Assembly: GCA_028274465.1 (NCBI GenBank)
Contig: CM051456.1
Location: 43,088,870-43,152,869 of the forward strand
Length of the DNA: 64,000 bases
Direction: 5' to 3'
From: Plantago ovata
Taxonomy: Eukaryota; Streptophyta; Magnoliopsida; Lamiales; Plantaginaceae
A model generated the notes under the pieces. The model saw only the letters and a list, made by a program, of their open reading frames with translations. It made no database searches and was not told the origin of the DNA. This document shows, in pieces, positions 22,935 through 35,470 of the stretch (position 1 is the stretch's first letter; each line of letters opens with the position of its first letter). The position numbers were made by a program, and so were the translations under genes.

Positions 22935-25900
22935 ACTAGAGTCAATCACTCATGTGTGTCCAACATTTAGATTCCTGGAATGGCTAACTTGTCTCTCCAA
23001 AGACAAGGTTTTGTGAAAGAATCAACGTAGTGTCCTCACGGAGAAATTACTTTATTTGTTTATGTTGCAATCTATCAGTGGTTTCCAAACCAATGATAGT
23101 GTCTCAGTAGATCATGCTAGTATCATAAGATCTTGGTTCCTTTACATGTGCAGTCGCATTAGTATAATCGCAAGTTCACAATTCGATTACTAACACTTGG
23201 AACTACCCCTTGTTCTTCTAAGAACCTTCTAGCATAATCATACAGTACATAGGTTGTTGAGTACATAGGTTGTTGAATCTATACATCATTAGATCTAATC
23301 TAATATGATACTATTACTAAGATGAATACAAAATTATAATTGTGATGAGTCCAATCATCATATTTATAATGAAGCTTACTACTCATATATCTAATATATA
23401 TCTAAGCTAAGCTCCCACTGTCCACGAGATCCGTTCATAATCATCAGTCACCTTGACTGTTTCATGGATCACATCTGTACATTTTAGGCGACAGTTGTAC
23501 CATACAACATCATGTATATGTACGAAGTTCATACTTCAATAAGGCAATTTAATATTGACTGTATAACCATGTGATAATAATAACAATAATAGATTCTCCT
23601 AGAATTCGATTATTGTTCACCAACACATTATTTATTCAAAATAGCGAACAGTGTGTAGAGTTTTAATATTCTCTCAAACCTATACAACAAGGTTTCAATA
23701 TGAGAATATTCTAAATACTTTCATTCAAGCCTCTTACAATGAAATTCTTGGATGATCAATACCTTGACTGTTAATGTGAAAGCCATCTCATATAATGTTG
23801 GTGTCAAACATTTTTCTTTTTAATCATATAGATAAGAGCTTCTCACAAACACTTCTAAAGATGTACATATGATTTATCTACTTTTGAAATAAGTTAAAAC
23901 TAATTTACTTATTTCAAATGTAAATGATCAAACTCCTAGAGGCTTGCATAAGTCCACAATGGTCCTATTTGATTTTGCATATCCATACATGATTTGAATT
24001 CGACACTAAGGCCTATAACTCTGTCAAACACACTTTACAATAAAGTTTCTCCTCAGAAAGTGGTATAGGCTTGTTATCGAATATATCATGCAATTATTAG
24101 ACGCTCATGGAAGTAAAATCTTATAGGACTGGTCTATAATCCAACCAATAGATAATATATAGTATGTCTCCCAGACTCAACTATATAATTCTGATTGTCC
24201 TACACTATGTAGGCATAGACTCCGTTGTTGATATAATACTTTCCTGAAAGAAACTACTACTATGTAATAATAAAATATCAATTTACTTGAGTTCTAAACT
24301 TAAGTAATCTCTAGTCCATCTCTTAAGATCCTATGGCTTTAAACCACCTCTCAAAATCGATATCAAATATCATTTTGTTAGCTATAGGTTATAAACTCAT
24401 CCCTGCGAGTATGACAGTAAATAATCGTGATCCTTCTAAAGGATTCCATACAATTCAATTTGTCACGACAATTTACTTAACCTAGGAGTTTGTTCATTTG
24501 CGTTCGAATTCGTTTATTAATCCTGAATGTTATGAGGCACTCTAATATTGGGACACCCAATAAATTATAGTGATCAAGGTAACACTCAAATGCTATCCTT
24601 GCTACGAAGAATGTGCAACCTTTAAGTTGCACTGTTTCAACTTATGGGAATAACTTATTCATAAAAAGATTACTCTCCAAATGCTTTCATTAGCTTATGG
24701 GCATTACCAAGTAACTTACTCCCACTAACCTCAAGCATCGTTGACTCTTCCTCTGAATCTTTGTCATAGTTAAGTGACAAGTTATCAGCCTCATTAGTTA
24801 ATTTGTGCTTTTGAAACCATTTCAAACTTTGTACTTCTATCCAGTTTATTCCTTGTAAACTCCAAGTCCTAAAAGAATAGCATGTGTCAAGGAACAACAT
24901 CCAATTTGTCTCTTATAAAGATAGAGATAAAGTTTCACAAATTAACACATTCTAAAATCCTATTAATCATGAAGAACTTTAATACATATATGGGACAACC
25001 CCATATTCAGCTATGTAATAAAGAATCTTACAACATAACTATTATGTGTCTCTAAGACTGATTTAGTAAGGATATAATTAGGACACATATTGAGCTTCAA
25101 TTGCACGTGTAACAAAGTATATGGGTTAATATGTCGAACATAGCATTTCCGTTTCAATGGAACCCATCATGGGAGATTATCCATGTCTAACAAGGTTTAA
25201 TTAATTCCACTGTATTAGAACCCATGGCCTTTCATAACAATCCATAACCATGTTCTAAGTATTATTCTATTGACCCAATCAAAGAATAAAACACTTCGTA
25301 TAACATGTTTAATCTATTCAGCATTGTGACCTTGTACTTCTCAAGGGCAGTGAACTCGCATCTTCATAAGCGCAAGTGTTTAGACCAAGGGAAATATAAA
25401 TCACATGGTGAATTAGGACAATTCCCAATTTAAATGCTCACACATGCCTTGCAATGTGTGTCTTCTCAAATTGTTATTTGGTATTCATCCTTTTCCAAAA
25501 AGATCTAGTGAATACCAATTAATTATAAGATAAAACTACAATCCATATGTTTCAAAACAAATGGTGTTAAGTAGTCTAACTGACTTAACACTTGTCATTC
25601 TTATCTCACAAGTTCAACCAAGTTGACAAATAACATAATTTTGGGAAATTAGTTTGTTATGTTGGTCTTCTTATCGTGTATTGAGAAAGTCATGTCTTAT
25701 GGTTAAGAACTTTTGATCCATGTTCTTGAAGACGTCTACCTCTATACTATTAGTGTAACTAAATAGTAGGTAAATCCATTATCGTCTTAACAAGTACGGG
25801 AACAATGTTCTTAACATATGAAATTAATAGTCAAATAATTTCATTTGTAATTAGTATCCAACACTAAAATTACTTCATAGACATAACCAACTTTCAATAC

Positions 25901-28900
25901 GCAATAATGTGCTTGAATGTCTAAGTAATAATTGCTTTAAGTTCAAGAAATCAAACTTTGCTACCCATTCTCTCATTGAATTACTATAATTTCAATAGAG
26001 TGAATTATTCGTTAGACATATACTCTTTCTTCCAAGGTCATTTTAAGATAAATGGAAATATACTTAGAGCAGCTCTTAGTATATTTATTCTACTTTCCAT
26101 TCCTTGCGGATTGGTTTAATAGAACCGCTCACTATGACCACCATTACCCATGGATGATGTTCTTGCAAAAGACTATGAGTAGTAAGCAGCTTTAGTCAAT
26201 CTCACTTCTATTGTATTTAATATTCACTATGAAAATTAATACAAATCATGAAGTGACTTAATAACAAATTAATTGAAGAAATGTTAAGCAATATTCTCTA
26301 AGAATTTCAACATCCTCAATTTACTTTCTTATTCCAAATAATATGAGAGCTTGTGAGGAGAAATCAGATTTCAACATTTAAAGACAATACACATTGACTA
26401 TCATAAGAACTTGTACTCCCACCGAGTTAGCCAAACTCTATAATAGAGGTTGACCAAAGTCATTGTTCATCATACATGTTCGAAGAGGTATCTTCTATAG
26501 TGTCTTCATATTCTCATGTTGTGTAAGCTACTTGTGTACCATACACGCCTAAGTCACATACGTTACGTAGTTGTCCTTGTCTTTAATATAAGTATTCTTG
26601 TCCAACTCGAAATACTCAAATTCAAACACAAGACAATCTTGGGTACGTGCTTGTCCAAGACAAACTCAATTAAATCAAACGCAAATCACAGTACAGTCAA
26701 AATGTCATTGGTAAATAAATTAAACTAATAGTATTCATCAATGCCATTCTACAACAACCTTATAAAACAAAATGTAAATAAAGCGTGAATTAAATTTAAC
26801 TCAACTTAAATAACAATTCACAATATCCTAATTCAGCGACTAAATAATCAAGGTCTTTTGACTTATTCAGTTCCATTAATTTTATCATATTCACCGACCC
26901 CATTGGAAGAATACGGATTCATTTCTAATATGAATCTTAATGGCCAAGATCCAAATCTGCACTACTACAGCCCCTGCTATGGCTGATCACTGTAATAGCC
27001 AAATAAGGTAGGTATCTAAACCAATTGTACAATACAACTCTTGGTTGACCAAAGCTACTTTGATCGACGTCCTATAGGCTATGTCTGACGCTATGGCGTC
27101 TCGACATAGCCCAAGTAAGTCACAACCATCACACAGTACCAACTATGGACCTATGAAAGAGATTTTCCATCGGCAAACAGAGTAAGCACTATGGTGCATA
27201 TTACTCATGAGATTGGATGGTTTCATTCATCATTCAATTATGATGGGTGACGTCGTGCGATCAAATCGAGACTTAAATTTTAGATAGGAAACATTTATGT
27301 CGGGGTATTTAATCGCTTAAACAAGATCTTAGATAACTATCAAACATAGGGCGCCGCCTACCCACACATACAATTCGCGGGCAAACAAATAATGATTGCC
27401 GCCTACTCATGCATACAATATGCGGACAAGCAAGTAATGGGTGCCGCCTACCCATGCATATGACAGATGCGGTCCGGAAACTAGTGGCTGCCGCCTACCC
27501 ATAAATAGCGGACATAAAGTGCTATACTGATTTAAAGTAAATCATATAGACATTCAAAGATGTGTGAGCAAGTAATTGTGAGTTTAAAGTTTGCAAGAAA
27601 ATATAATTTGTCTCATCTTTATACTTCTAAAGTAATTTATAAATGTTTTATTTCAAAAATAAAACATCTACTAATTTCCAAGAAATTAAATAAATTACAA
27701 ATCCAATTATAACAATTTATGAGTCATAAATCTAATTTATGAATTTTCCACGAATTTATAAATATTTAGAACAAGTTTCTACATCAATATAATCTTCTAA
27801 AGACTATATTAATATCTAAACATAGTTTATAAACTATTTATAAACTAATCATCAAATTACTAAATATTATAAACATCAAGTATGCTACCAAAAATTAATA
27901 TAAGCCTCCAAAACTAATATTAGGACACAAATGTAATTTATAAACTATTTATAAATTAAATATTAAGTTTCTAAAACTCTAGGTGTCCAATGTAAATTTT
28001 CAGAGGACTATACGAAGTTTCTAAAACTTATTAGGGTTAAATTGACCATACCAAGTATTAAAGAGCTAATGCATAATTTCCAGAAGTACAAAATCTAATT
28101 TAATTTGACTGGATTGAAGTTTTAAATAATCGGAGACCGAAATTAGTAGTCTCAATAGTACAGGTGCCTCAGCCACAATAAGACAGAATAATCTGTAGAA
28201 TTGTAACAGAGGTCCCTGATCTTCGACATCCTTTCAAATCGACCCCAATACTTTTATAACATTCAATTCAAGCCCTGATCTTTTGAAAACTTGCAATTGG
28301 GTCCCTGTTCTTTCCAAAAGCTTGCACCCATTTCCAACAATGGTGGCTTCGATTTCGAATCTGATTTCCCAGTAATCAAAATGTTCCAAACACGAATCAA
28401 TTTGCAATCCTTCATTATTATCATCACCAGACGAGGTCAAAAGCATCAAAAATCAAAATCCCCAATTTTTTTTTTGATTGATTTGATCGATCGAATTGAT
28501 CGATCCAAATCGCGACTCCAGTCGCGTCTCATTTCACGTTCCGGTGATGATGGCTTCGTCTCCCCATTCGCACCTCGCAATCGATTCAAAGCTCAAGCTT
28601 ACGAAAGCTTAAGCCGCCATTAATGGCGGGCGAAAACAGGGACCGGCCAAGTCGGATCCGGAGAGAAACAGAGGAAGGCGATCTCGGGATGGGCGCCTGC
28701 CGTGGGATTAGGGGAGACAATCTCCGGTAGCCGTGGAAGGCGATGAAGGCCAGAATTCGGATTGATTCCGACGGGTTGATACTTGATTGAAACCCAGTTT
28801 GAAATTCAATCCAATGAAGCAGAAAGAACCCAGTTCATTTTCTTCATTTGTGCATAAACAAGACAAAATAATTTAGGGTAATTAATTAACTCAAAACAAA

Positions 28901-29064
28901 TTAATTAATCCTAATCAGAATCCAATTCATCGATGGACAATCAAACCAAGTTTAATAAAAGATCTCAAACCCAGTTTATCCATATTAACAGTACAAATTA
29001 TATTTCTTTAAATATAAAACTCACAATAAACAAACAATAACACGTAAATAATTCATTCAATCAA
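22935..29064. other. Non-coding AT-rich interior of element C
   Basis: There is no open frame longer than about 110 residues and no recognised domain on either strand. The stretch is strongly AT-rich except for about 28290-28780, which is richer in GC and contains short perfect hairpins (for example CGCGACTCCAGTCGCG near 28511-28526). A short tandem repeat lies at 27349-27520. It could be a decayed copia interior or a genuine LARD interior; sequence comparison with full-length relatives would decide. Confidence 0.6.
27349..27520. repeat. Minisatellite, about 46-bp unit, 3.5 copies
   Basis: Each unit starts with GCCGCCTACYCATRCATA or a close variant and continues through a GCGGRCAARCAARTAATG-like part. 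Units differ by several substitutions. It lies inside element C. Confidence 0.75.
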
Positions 29065-29080
29065 CCTCGCTCTGATACCA
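29065..29080 (-). other. Primer-binding site of element C (initiator tRNA-Met type)
   Basis: On the minus strand TGGTATCAGAGCGAGG follows the LTR end by one base. The TGGTATCAGAGC core is the standard plant copia primer site. Confidence 0.85.
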
Positions 29081-29081
29081 C

Positions 29082-31092
29082 TGTTAGTAATTGTAGGAAA
29101 TTACCTCTAAGGTTAATGCAGCGGAATTCAAAAAAATTTCCTACATGGATCGTTGATTGAATGATTATTTAACATGCTCCATATAAATGACTTACCCGTT
29201 ATCCAGCTTCCAGCTTCCATTAATCATTGATCTAATCATTAATTTGTTCTTCAAAGAACAATTGATGATCTTCTAAAGATTCTGACTGAACTCAGAACAA
29301 TTCTAAGTTGCCTACGTACCCTCAGGATCAAGTCAAACGTAGTTCAATTCTTCGTTGATGAATTCTCCATGGATGCTAGGAAATCCATATTCAAAATCTA
29401 CATTAAGCAAAACAAGAAATCTCAAAGATCATAATAAAATGAGAATTTATCAAAGAAGAAAAAAAAGAAGTTAGAACGAATACAACCGTGGAAGAAATCC
29501 AAAAGAGGAGGAGAGCTCTAAGCCACAAACAACCTACAACACGTATCAAAACCCTAACCTCTTTATACACAAGCCGCACAGACTGGATATATACATGCTA
29601 AGTTACATGGGCTTGGCCCCAGTTGGTTGGTTCTCCTAGTTCCCATAGGAGAGGTCTTGAGTTCGAGTCCCAAGAAGACCAAAACTCTTTTTCTTCCCCC
29701 TTTTGGATTTTTAGCACTTGAACTCCATTCTAAATTTGTTGAAATGCAATTTCTAACTTTAATTAATTAAATCTAATTTAATCTAGTTAATCTTTTCTTC
29801 TTTTATTAATTAAATCTAATTTAATTAATTTACTTTCTAAAAGTATAAATTAATTAAGTCCATTGAATTCAATTCAACTTAATTAATTAATTCTATCAAA
29901 TAGAACATTCTCAATAATATTAAATAAAATATTTATCAATCCAATTGATACTTTATTTAATATAGTAATTAAATCATTAATCTAATTTTAACTTAATTAA
30001 TGATTTCCATCAAATGAAATGTCATAGACAATAGTAAATCAAATGTTACCAATCCAATTGACATTTAATTTACACTAATGCTTAATGGGGAGAATTATCA
30101 TCACCTAGTTTTATATGACCCATAGGCCCTCACATATCAGGCAACGATCAAATAAAGGTCTTAGTGAATATTCCTAGGCAATCGTCACTAGACAATAGTA
30201 ATATGTAAGGAACGTTTGTTGAGGAGATACAAACTGCCTGTGATGTAGAGTACTTTGATGATACGGTCCTTTTATTCTCGAATACTCGAATGAGTCTAGA
30301 ATATGGATTAGTGTCTATTCCAATAACTCATCCATTGTCTCTCAATCTTCTTAGTCGATCTAGATGATTATGTCCAAACACCATTTTGACACATATCTTT
30401 GCAGTGACCACTGACTAACGATCGCACTAAATATGAGATGTAGAGTATTCTCTCCTTGAATCTATTCGGAGGAATGAATCCTGATCTTGGTCCAATCACT
30501 AACACCATATGCTTCCTAATATACCCAACACATGCCGTATCTACCCTACTTTAAGAGTGCAAGCGTTGCGCATGGTCAAAGTATATTATTCCACATATGA
30601 TGTAGTATTGACCTCAAGTCTGAGGACTATTACATCACCCTACAATCCGATACTCCCATAGACACTTAAATAGAATTTACCAAATGGTTTCTCGGCTGGG
30701 TATGCCAACACTCTCCAAAGTGTCCATGTGCCCATCATGAATAACCAAGCTATTCGCAGCAGTGAGAACTACCACATCCTCTAAGGATCTGATGCAACAC
30801 ATGCTAGTCTCTATCGCATCATTGGTATCCCATATCTCAATGACCATCAACTAGTGGCTAATTTTAGGACTTAAGTTCTGACACGCAAGATCCCACTAAC
30901 TTGGTGATTATCTTTAGTCCTTGGGAACATCTTACAGAATAATTCAAACAACCAAATAATCTATCCAGTAAATGTAATGTCAATTGTATTTATGTATGCT
31001 TAAATAAATGTAACATAAATGAATACCAATAAGTTGAATGCGGTAAAATATCGTCCTTAATGTTGGTTGTCTCTAGGACATATATACTTTCA
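29082..31092 (-). repeat. 5' LTR of element C
   Basis: The LTR is 2011 bp with plus-strand ends TGTTAGTAATTG...ATACTTTCA. Homologous sequence forms the solo LTR at 42618-52530 once the two MULEs are discounted (about 1.97 kb). The base pairs GTAGT at 31093-31097 may be the right target-site copy. Confidence 0.8.
29612..29695 (+). other. tRNA-like / SINE-head-like segment within LTR of element C
   Basis: A box-A-like TGGCCCCAGTTGG (29614-29626) and a box-B-like GAGTTCGAGTCCC (29659-29671) lie about 45 bases apart. They flank a perfect 7-bp hairpin TCTCCTA/TAGGAGA. A T-run, TTTTT, follows near 29688, a possible RNA polymerase III stop. No 5' acceptor strand pairs with the 3' side, so this is not a functional tRNA gene. 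It may be a tRNA-derived SINE head that inserted into the LTR; the related solo LTR shows no obvious counterpart. Confidence 0.4.
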
Positions 31093-32329
31093 GTAGTTAC
31101 ATTGGTATGTTGCATGTTGAAGAAGCTAGGCTAGACATTAAGGATTTGGGGAGTTCGATTGTTGATTTTATCACTTGTGTGTTTCGTTCTTACACTAGCA
31201 TATGCATGAGTCAGTTTTGTGTCATACGAGGTACTAACTGTTATTTGTAGGAACCATGCCAAGGGAGAGGAGCATTCCCGTATGATTACTATGAAGTATT
31301 GGAGGGGGATCGATTACAACCATGTAAAGAAGAGTGATCTCGTTAGAGGTGCGTTCGAGCCACGGGCTCTTGCAACAACGTCGCGGATTATCCAAGATAA
31401 GGAGCTAGAGTACACCTGGAGTAAGGACTCCTATGTCTATTCATGCACCACCGAAGGGACAGAAACAATTATTACGTCAGCATTCCACCACAAGGACTGC
31501 AAAATTCGAGTGAATTGGAAGGCACCGAGACGATCTTGCCGCGACGGATTCAATCTTGAGTTCACAGTTGCTAGAAGGTTCCGAAGCGCTAGCTTGGTTT
31601 CAAAACATAATGACATGGGTGCCCAGCCCCTCTTAGGGGTGCCCCTAGACTACCTCTAAAGGGAGCATCATATAGACATCGGTCGCATCAACCGTAGAGA
31701 ATGTGGTCAACATTGGAAAAAATGGCAGAAGACTTCTGAGTATCCGAGCAGCTTACTGTAACCTCCTCGGGGTGTAAAATGTTGGAGAGGGAGGCTCTGA
31801 TACCACTGCTCTTTCCCCTTCAACAGTTCACAGCCTATTGGAGGGCTACAGGATGGAGAATTCCATAACAACGGCGGCTAATCTTGAGGATTCTATTCGA
31901 CGATGCAACTCTACTGGTGACAATGGTAATGACAACAGTGACAATGAAGGCCATACGGACGATAATGATACAGATGGAGGAATTGTTCCTATCCGGCCTA
32001 TAATTGGAACTACCGCACCTACCAGAAGACCTGATGATCACCTATAAGGCTCCCAGGGCAGTCCCAATAACCCACAAGCAACATACTCAGCCGACCGAGG
32101 CCAAACCATGCGGTAACATCTAGTATCACATCTTATTTCCTCATTTTCTTACTGCTAGGGACTAGCGCTAATTTCATGAGGGGGGATGGGATTTAAGTGA
32201 TCTAGTATTGTTAGTTTGGAGCTTGACATTGGTAGGGTGAGTATAGTACCTTGCATGTTTTATCTGTCTGCATTAGCATTTGCACGTTTTCCGCTTTCTT
32301 AGTTTTTTAGGTTGCATTCACTGCATTCA
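31093..32329 (+). mobile_element. Fragment D: Athila-type 3' region
   Basis: This fragment matches about 38385-39608 of element E throughout, including a block that can be read as about 145 residues in both copies (here 31219-31659, with SYEVLTVICRNHAKGEEHSR). It has no LTR. Its left edge is the insertion point of element C. At about 32329 it switches abruptly into the antisense gene of element I. The function of the shared block is unknown; it occupies the post-gag position. Fragmentary. Confidence 0.7.
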
Positions 32330-33956
32330 CCCCACTCAGCTTCCTCGTCGCGCATCCCAGAAAACTTCTTCTTCCTTATGTAAAAGTACCTATGGAACCA
32401 TTTATAGCCCAAGGAAGTGGGAGCGTCCATGATGTAGCCGAAACCGGGCCGAGTATTGGAATAGTAGAAATACTTGTTGCCGGAGCTCATCGATACTCTG
32501 AAAATTTGATTGAAGTTATGGAAGTTCAGCTCGACCCCATGTTTTTTGCAAAAAAACCCCGAAGCACACAAGTGTCCCAAAAGCACTCGGAACGAGCTGC
32601 CAAGGAGCGATCCCCAAGGTGTTGAAAATCTCTTTGAAGGCATCGCAAAAAGGGAGGATCCATCCTCGATCAAGTGTAAGCCAGTGGACTGCCATGTAGC
32701 CAGGAGGAGCATTATAAAAAGTTTGGTCCTTTTCAGGAACAAGGATGTCAAACTTGCCAAGAGGAAGGGTATACATCCACCGAAGGGTGGGGATTTCATC
32801 TTCTTTAACAGTTGAGGTGGTGGTCGGTATTATCCCATCCTCGTTCTGCTCACCATCGGGATCGGGGAGATTCACTGTACGAGCAATTTGGGTGAACTTA
32901 TTCTGAATAGCCTTGGTCACCTTAGGCTCCTCCTCGGCCGCCTTCGCTCTTTTGCTCTTTCTCGAGCGAGAAGACTTCCTCGACTTCCTTGGTTCTTTAC
33001 TAGGAGCATGTTCTTGCTGCTCCTCGGCCCCAACCATTGCCTCGAGATGCTGACGCTCCTCGGCCTCTTCCAGCGGACTTACCCGTCGCGCATTATCAAC
33101 ATGGAAAGACAAATCGATGGCGCGAGGATCTACTGAGTGATAAATCGTCTCCTCCTCGGGAGCATACTTCTGTCCAATCAACAGATCCCTTTGTGCTTGC
33201 CGATTCATCTCATAGAATGAAGGAGAAGGTAGCCTATGGATGCTCGGACCAGCTTCACTCGCATTAACATTTGCTATGGTCCGAGGAGACTCTTCATCAT
33301 CCATGACCACGGTTCGACGAGTATTCTGTGGGGGATACTTGAGCCTTAACTTTTTCTTAGGAGGATTGGCCTTGGGAGAAGTGGCATCATCATCTTCGCT
33401 CTCCTCACCTTGACCTTCCTGAATGGAGTGCTCACCCTCCTCAAACCACGATAAGGCTGGATCTAGTCGATCCGTGTCGTCCATATTTTCTACTCGGATC
33501 TTAAGAGGTGGAACAACGTCGAAGGCACCATAGTTCCGACCATAGACTTGGGCAGCTAGGGTGATTAATTCGGTAGAAACCCCATTATTGGCCGGACCAC
33601 CTTCCTCCTCGGTCCTATCGTCAATAAAACTGTCGCTCCTCCTACGTCTTTTCCGGGTTTGGAGACGATATTTTACTTCTTCCTCTTCCTCCTCCGACTC
33701 GTCTTCATTGATGGCATCTTCGCCTTCTTCACCCTCCTCGCGCTCCTCTCCATCATTTTTTTCTTCATCATTCTCAGAGTCACCTTCCTCCTCGGATTCG
33801 TTGAAAGGCTCCTCGCCCACTGAGGTTTGTTCTAGAATCTAGAGTATTATCTAGGAAGGTCACCGATATTTCTGACGTCTCTGGTGACGTACCATGGTCG
33901 CTCCCATACGCTTCGACCTCACGGTGATTCTGACTGTCGTCGCTTCTCTCGGACAT
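32330..33956 (-). CDS. Element I antisense extra gene, N-terminal part
   Basis: This minus-strand coding region is antisense to the element. It starts at an ATG with MSERSDDSQN, as in element H. It has a long acidic Glu/Asp/Ser-rich N-terminal region, a basic segment (RRRRSDSFIDDRTEEEGGP), then KFDILVPEKDQTFYNAPPGY and LDRGWILPFCDAFKEIFNTL, the same domain as in B and H. It runs into fragment D at about 32330. It belongs to a fossil element and is incomplete, with about one or two breaks besides the truncation. Confidence 0.7.
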
Positions 33957-34465
33957 CCTAAAAGGTAGGCCAGAAAAAGTTAATGATGGGTGGTGATAGT
34001 CCGAGAGGTGTGTTTATGTGTTTTCTTATGTTCGACCTCCCGAACGGAGAAAAATCTCAAAAAAGCGAGGAGCATACTGATGAATGTGTATTTTACACTT
34101 TCATTCGAGTCTTTTTCACCTATTTTAGCTATCCTCTATGTTAATTTAGCTATATTTTAGTACATTTTATTAGAATAGTGTCACGTTTCCCTTTAGATTT
34201 TATTTTACAGGTTTTGGTTGAAATTCGGGGATTTCTGGGCAAATATATTAAAGTTGACAAGGAATTGGTGTTCTAGAAGCCTATTTGGAGTATCTGAAGG
34301 TTTCCGGATAGGATTTGGAGTCTAGGGGTCGAATCTGGAGGTTAGAAGGCCATTAGAAGTATGAAACCGAGTCCGAAAAGATGAAGAAATCCAAATCCGC
34401 GTCGAAAAATGCGGAATTCTGCGAAAAAGGCTGGGGGCGAACCGCCCCAGAGAAATTTCGGGGCC

Positions 34466-34473
34466 TATATATA
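34466..34473 (+). promoter_or_regulatory. TATA box of element E 5' LTR
   Basis: TATATATA lies just downstream of the GC-rich palindrome and about 70 bases upstream of the leader hairpin. The same arrangement recurs in the 3' LTR (about 41309-41316) and in the other Athila-type LTRs of the window. Confidence 0.65.
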
Positions 34474-34544
34474 GAGCTCAGTTTTTCTCCGAAAATCATA
34501 TCCTTCCAAGCCTACTTTCTCACCTCTCTCTATAGTTTTAGGTA

Positions 34545-34575
34545 GGAACTTCCCGGGGCCTGTCCTGGGAGTTCC
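34545..34575 (+). other. Conserved leader hairpin in Athila-type LTR
   Basis: The arms GGAACTTCCCGG and CCTGGGAGTTCC pair around a short loop. The structure recurs at 41388-41418, 18540-18570 (reverse), 47167-47195 and 61074-61104, with sequence changes in both arms that mostly keep pairing. Confidence 0.65.
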
Positions 34576-35328
34576 GTAGCTTAGGGGATACTTTTTCATA
34601 GCAGATTGGAGCTTGTAGGACCGCAATCATCCGCAGATTGACAACCTTCGGTAACTTTGTATCTTACAGTTTTATCTACTTATTTTATTTATCTTTCAAC
34701 ATTCTTCTATGATATCTGTTGATTGCGTGTCTATTATGAGTAGCTAAATTTATCATTGGTGGTAGTATGTGAATTCTTAGCGAGGGAAGATAATCATGCT
34801 AATGGCTATATCGCGCATTATACTCCGTGTCATTGCTTTATTTCGTTGATCAGTTGTAACCAAAATTCTCGTATGTTGTATTGATCATTATGCATAATTG
34901 GACACTAGTCGACCATCAGACCAATTATATTCCTATTGTTGAATAATTACGGAACACATTAGGACAACCGTGATTGACTAGTCAGACCAGATTATCTTCG
35001 TAGTGCTTAATACTTGCAACAGGACACTGATTGATTCAAAGATCTCTATGCAAGACCGAGGAATTTATGCATGATTATCGACCCATTATGCTAAGAAGGA
35101 CCATACTATCACCAATCTCCATTATCTGCTAGAAACCCCCTATTGTTATCTGTCTGCTGTTTTATATTCTCTTGTTAAATAGATAAAGCTAGTTATAGTC
35201 CTGAGAGAACGACACTCGAGTCATTCTGCTACTACACTACGGTTTTCGTTGTAGTTGTGGATTGCCTTTGGCTAAATAACAAATATTATTTGCTGAATCG
35301 AGACCCGACAAATCTCCGTTCATCAAAT

Positions 35329-35346
35329 TGGCGCCGTTGCCGGGGA
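35329..35346 (+). other. Primer-binding site of element E (tRNA-Asp type)
   Basis: TGGCGCCGTTGCCGGGGA lies three bases after the 5' LTR. It resembles the complement of the plant tRNA-Asp 3' end, as in Athila elements. Confidence 0.85.
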
Positions 35347-35470
35347 CTATACTCCTTTTTTCTATTTAATTTGTTTTTATTTACAGCTTTAGATTCCTAA
35401 TTCTATTAGTTTTAGTTTTTCTTTTTAATCTCTCTCTGATACTGCTTTCCTAGTCCGTTACAGATTGTGT

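Larger units (their letters stand above)
22507..31092 (-). mobile_element. Element C: LARD-like non-coding LTR retrotransposon, 3' LTR cut
   Basis: Direct repeats 22507-22921 and about 30682-31092 match with about ten substitutions. On the minus strand the right-hand LTR begins TGAAAGTATATATGTCC, and a primer site TGGTATCAGAGCG (initiator tRNA-Met type, usual for copia) lies inside it. A polypurine tract CCAAGTGGGAGAT adjoins the left LTR. The 6.1-kb interior shows no gag or pol motif in any frame I examined. This fits a large retrotransposon derivative that is moved by another element's proteins. The left LTR is cut by element B, so the element is broken. Confidence 0.75.
34078..35325 (+). 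repeat. 5' LTR of element E
   Basis: 1248 bp with ends TGATGAATG...TTCATCA. It holds a palindrome (34431-34450, GGGGCGAACCGCCCC core), a TATATATA box (34466-34473), a leader hairpin (34545-34575) and the AGAACGACA loop motif (35201-35220). Confidence 0.93.

Noticed and set aside
27349-27520. CRISPR-like array
   Set aside because: Units are contiguous and diverged with no unique spacers, and this is plant nuclear DNA; it is a minisatellite.
28234-28623. Overlapping open frames in the GC-richer part of element C, a possible captured host exon
   Set aside because: No domain and no splice-site pattern I can support; short hairpins dominate the region.
29067-29080. tRNA gene at the copia primer site
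   Set aside because: Only the 3'-end complement of initiator tRNA-Met is present; it is a primer-binding site.
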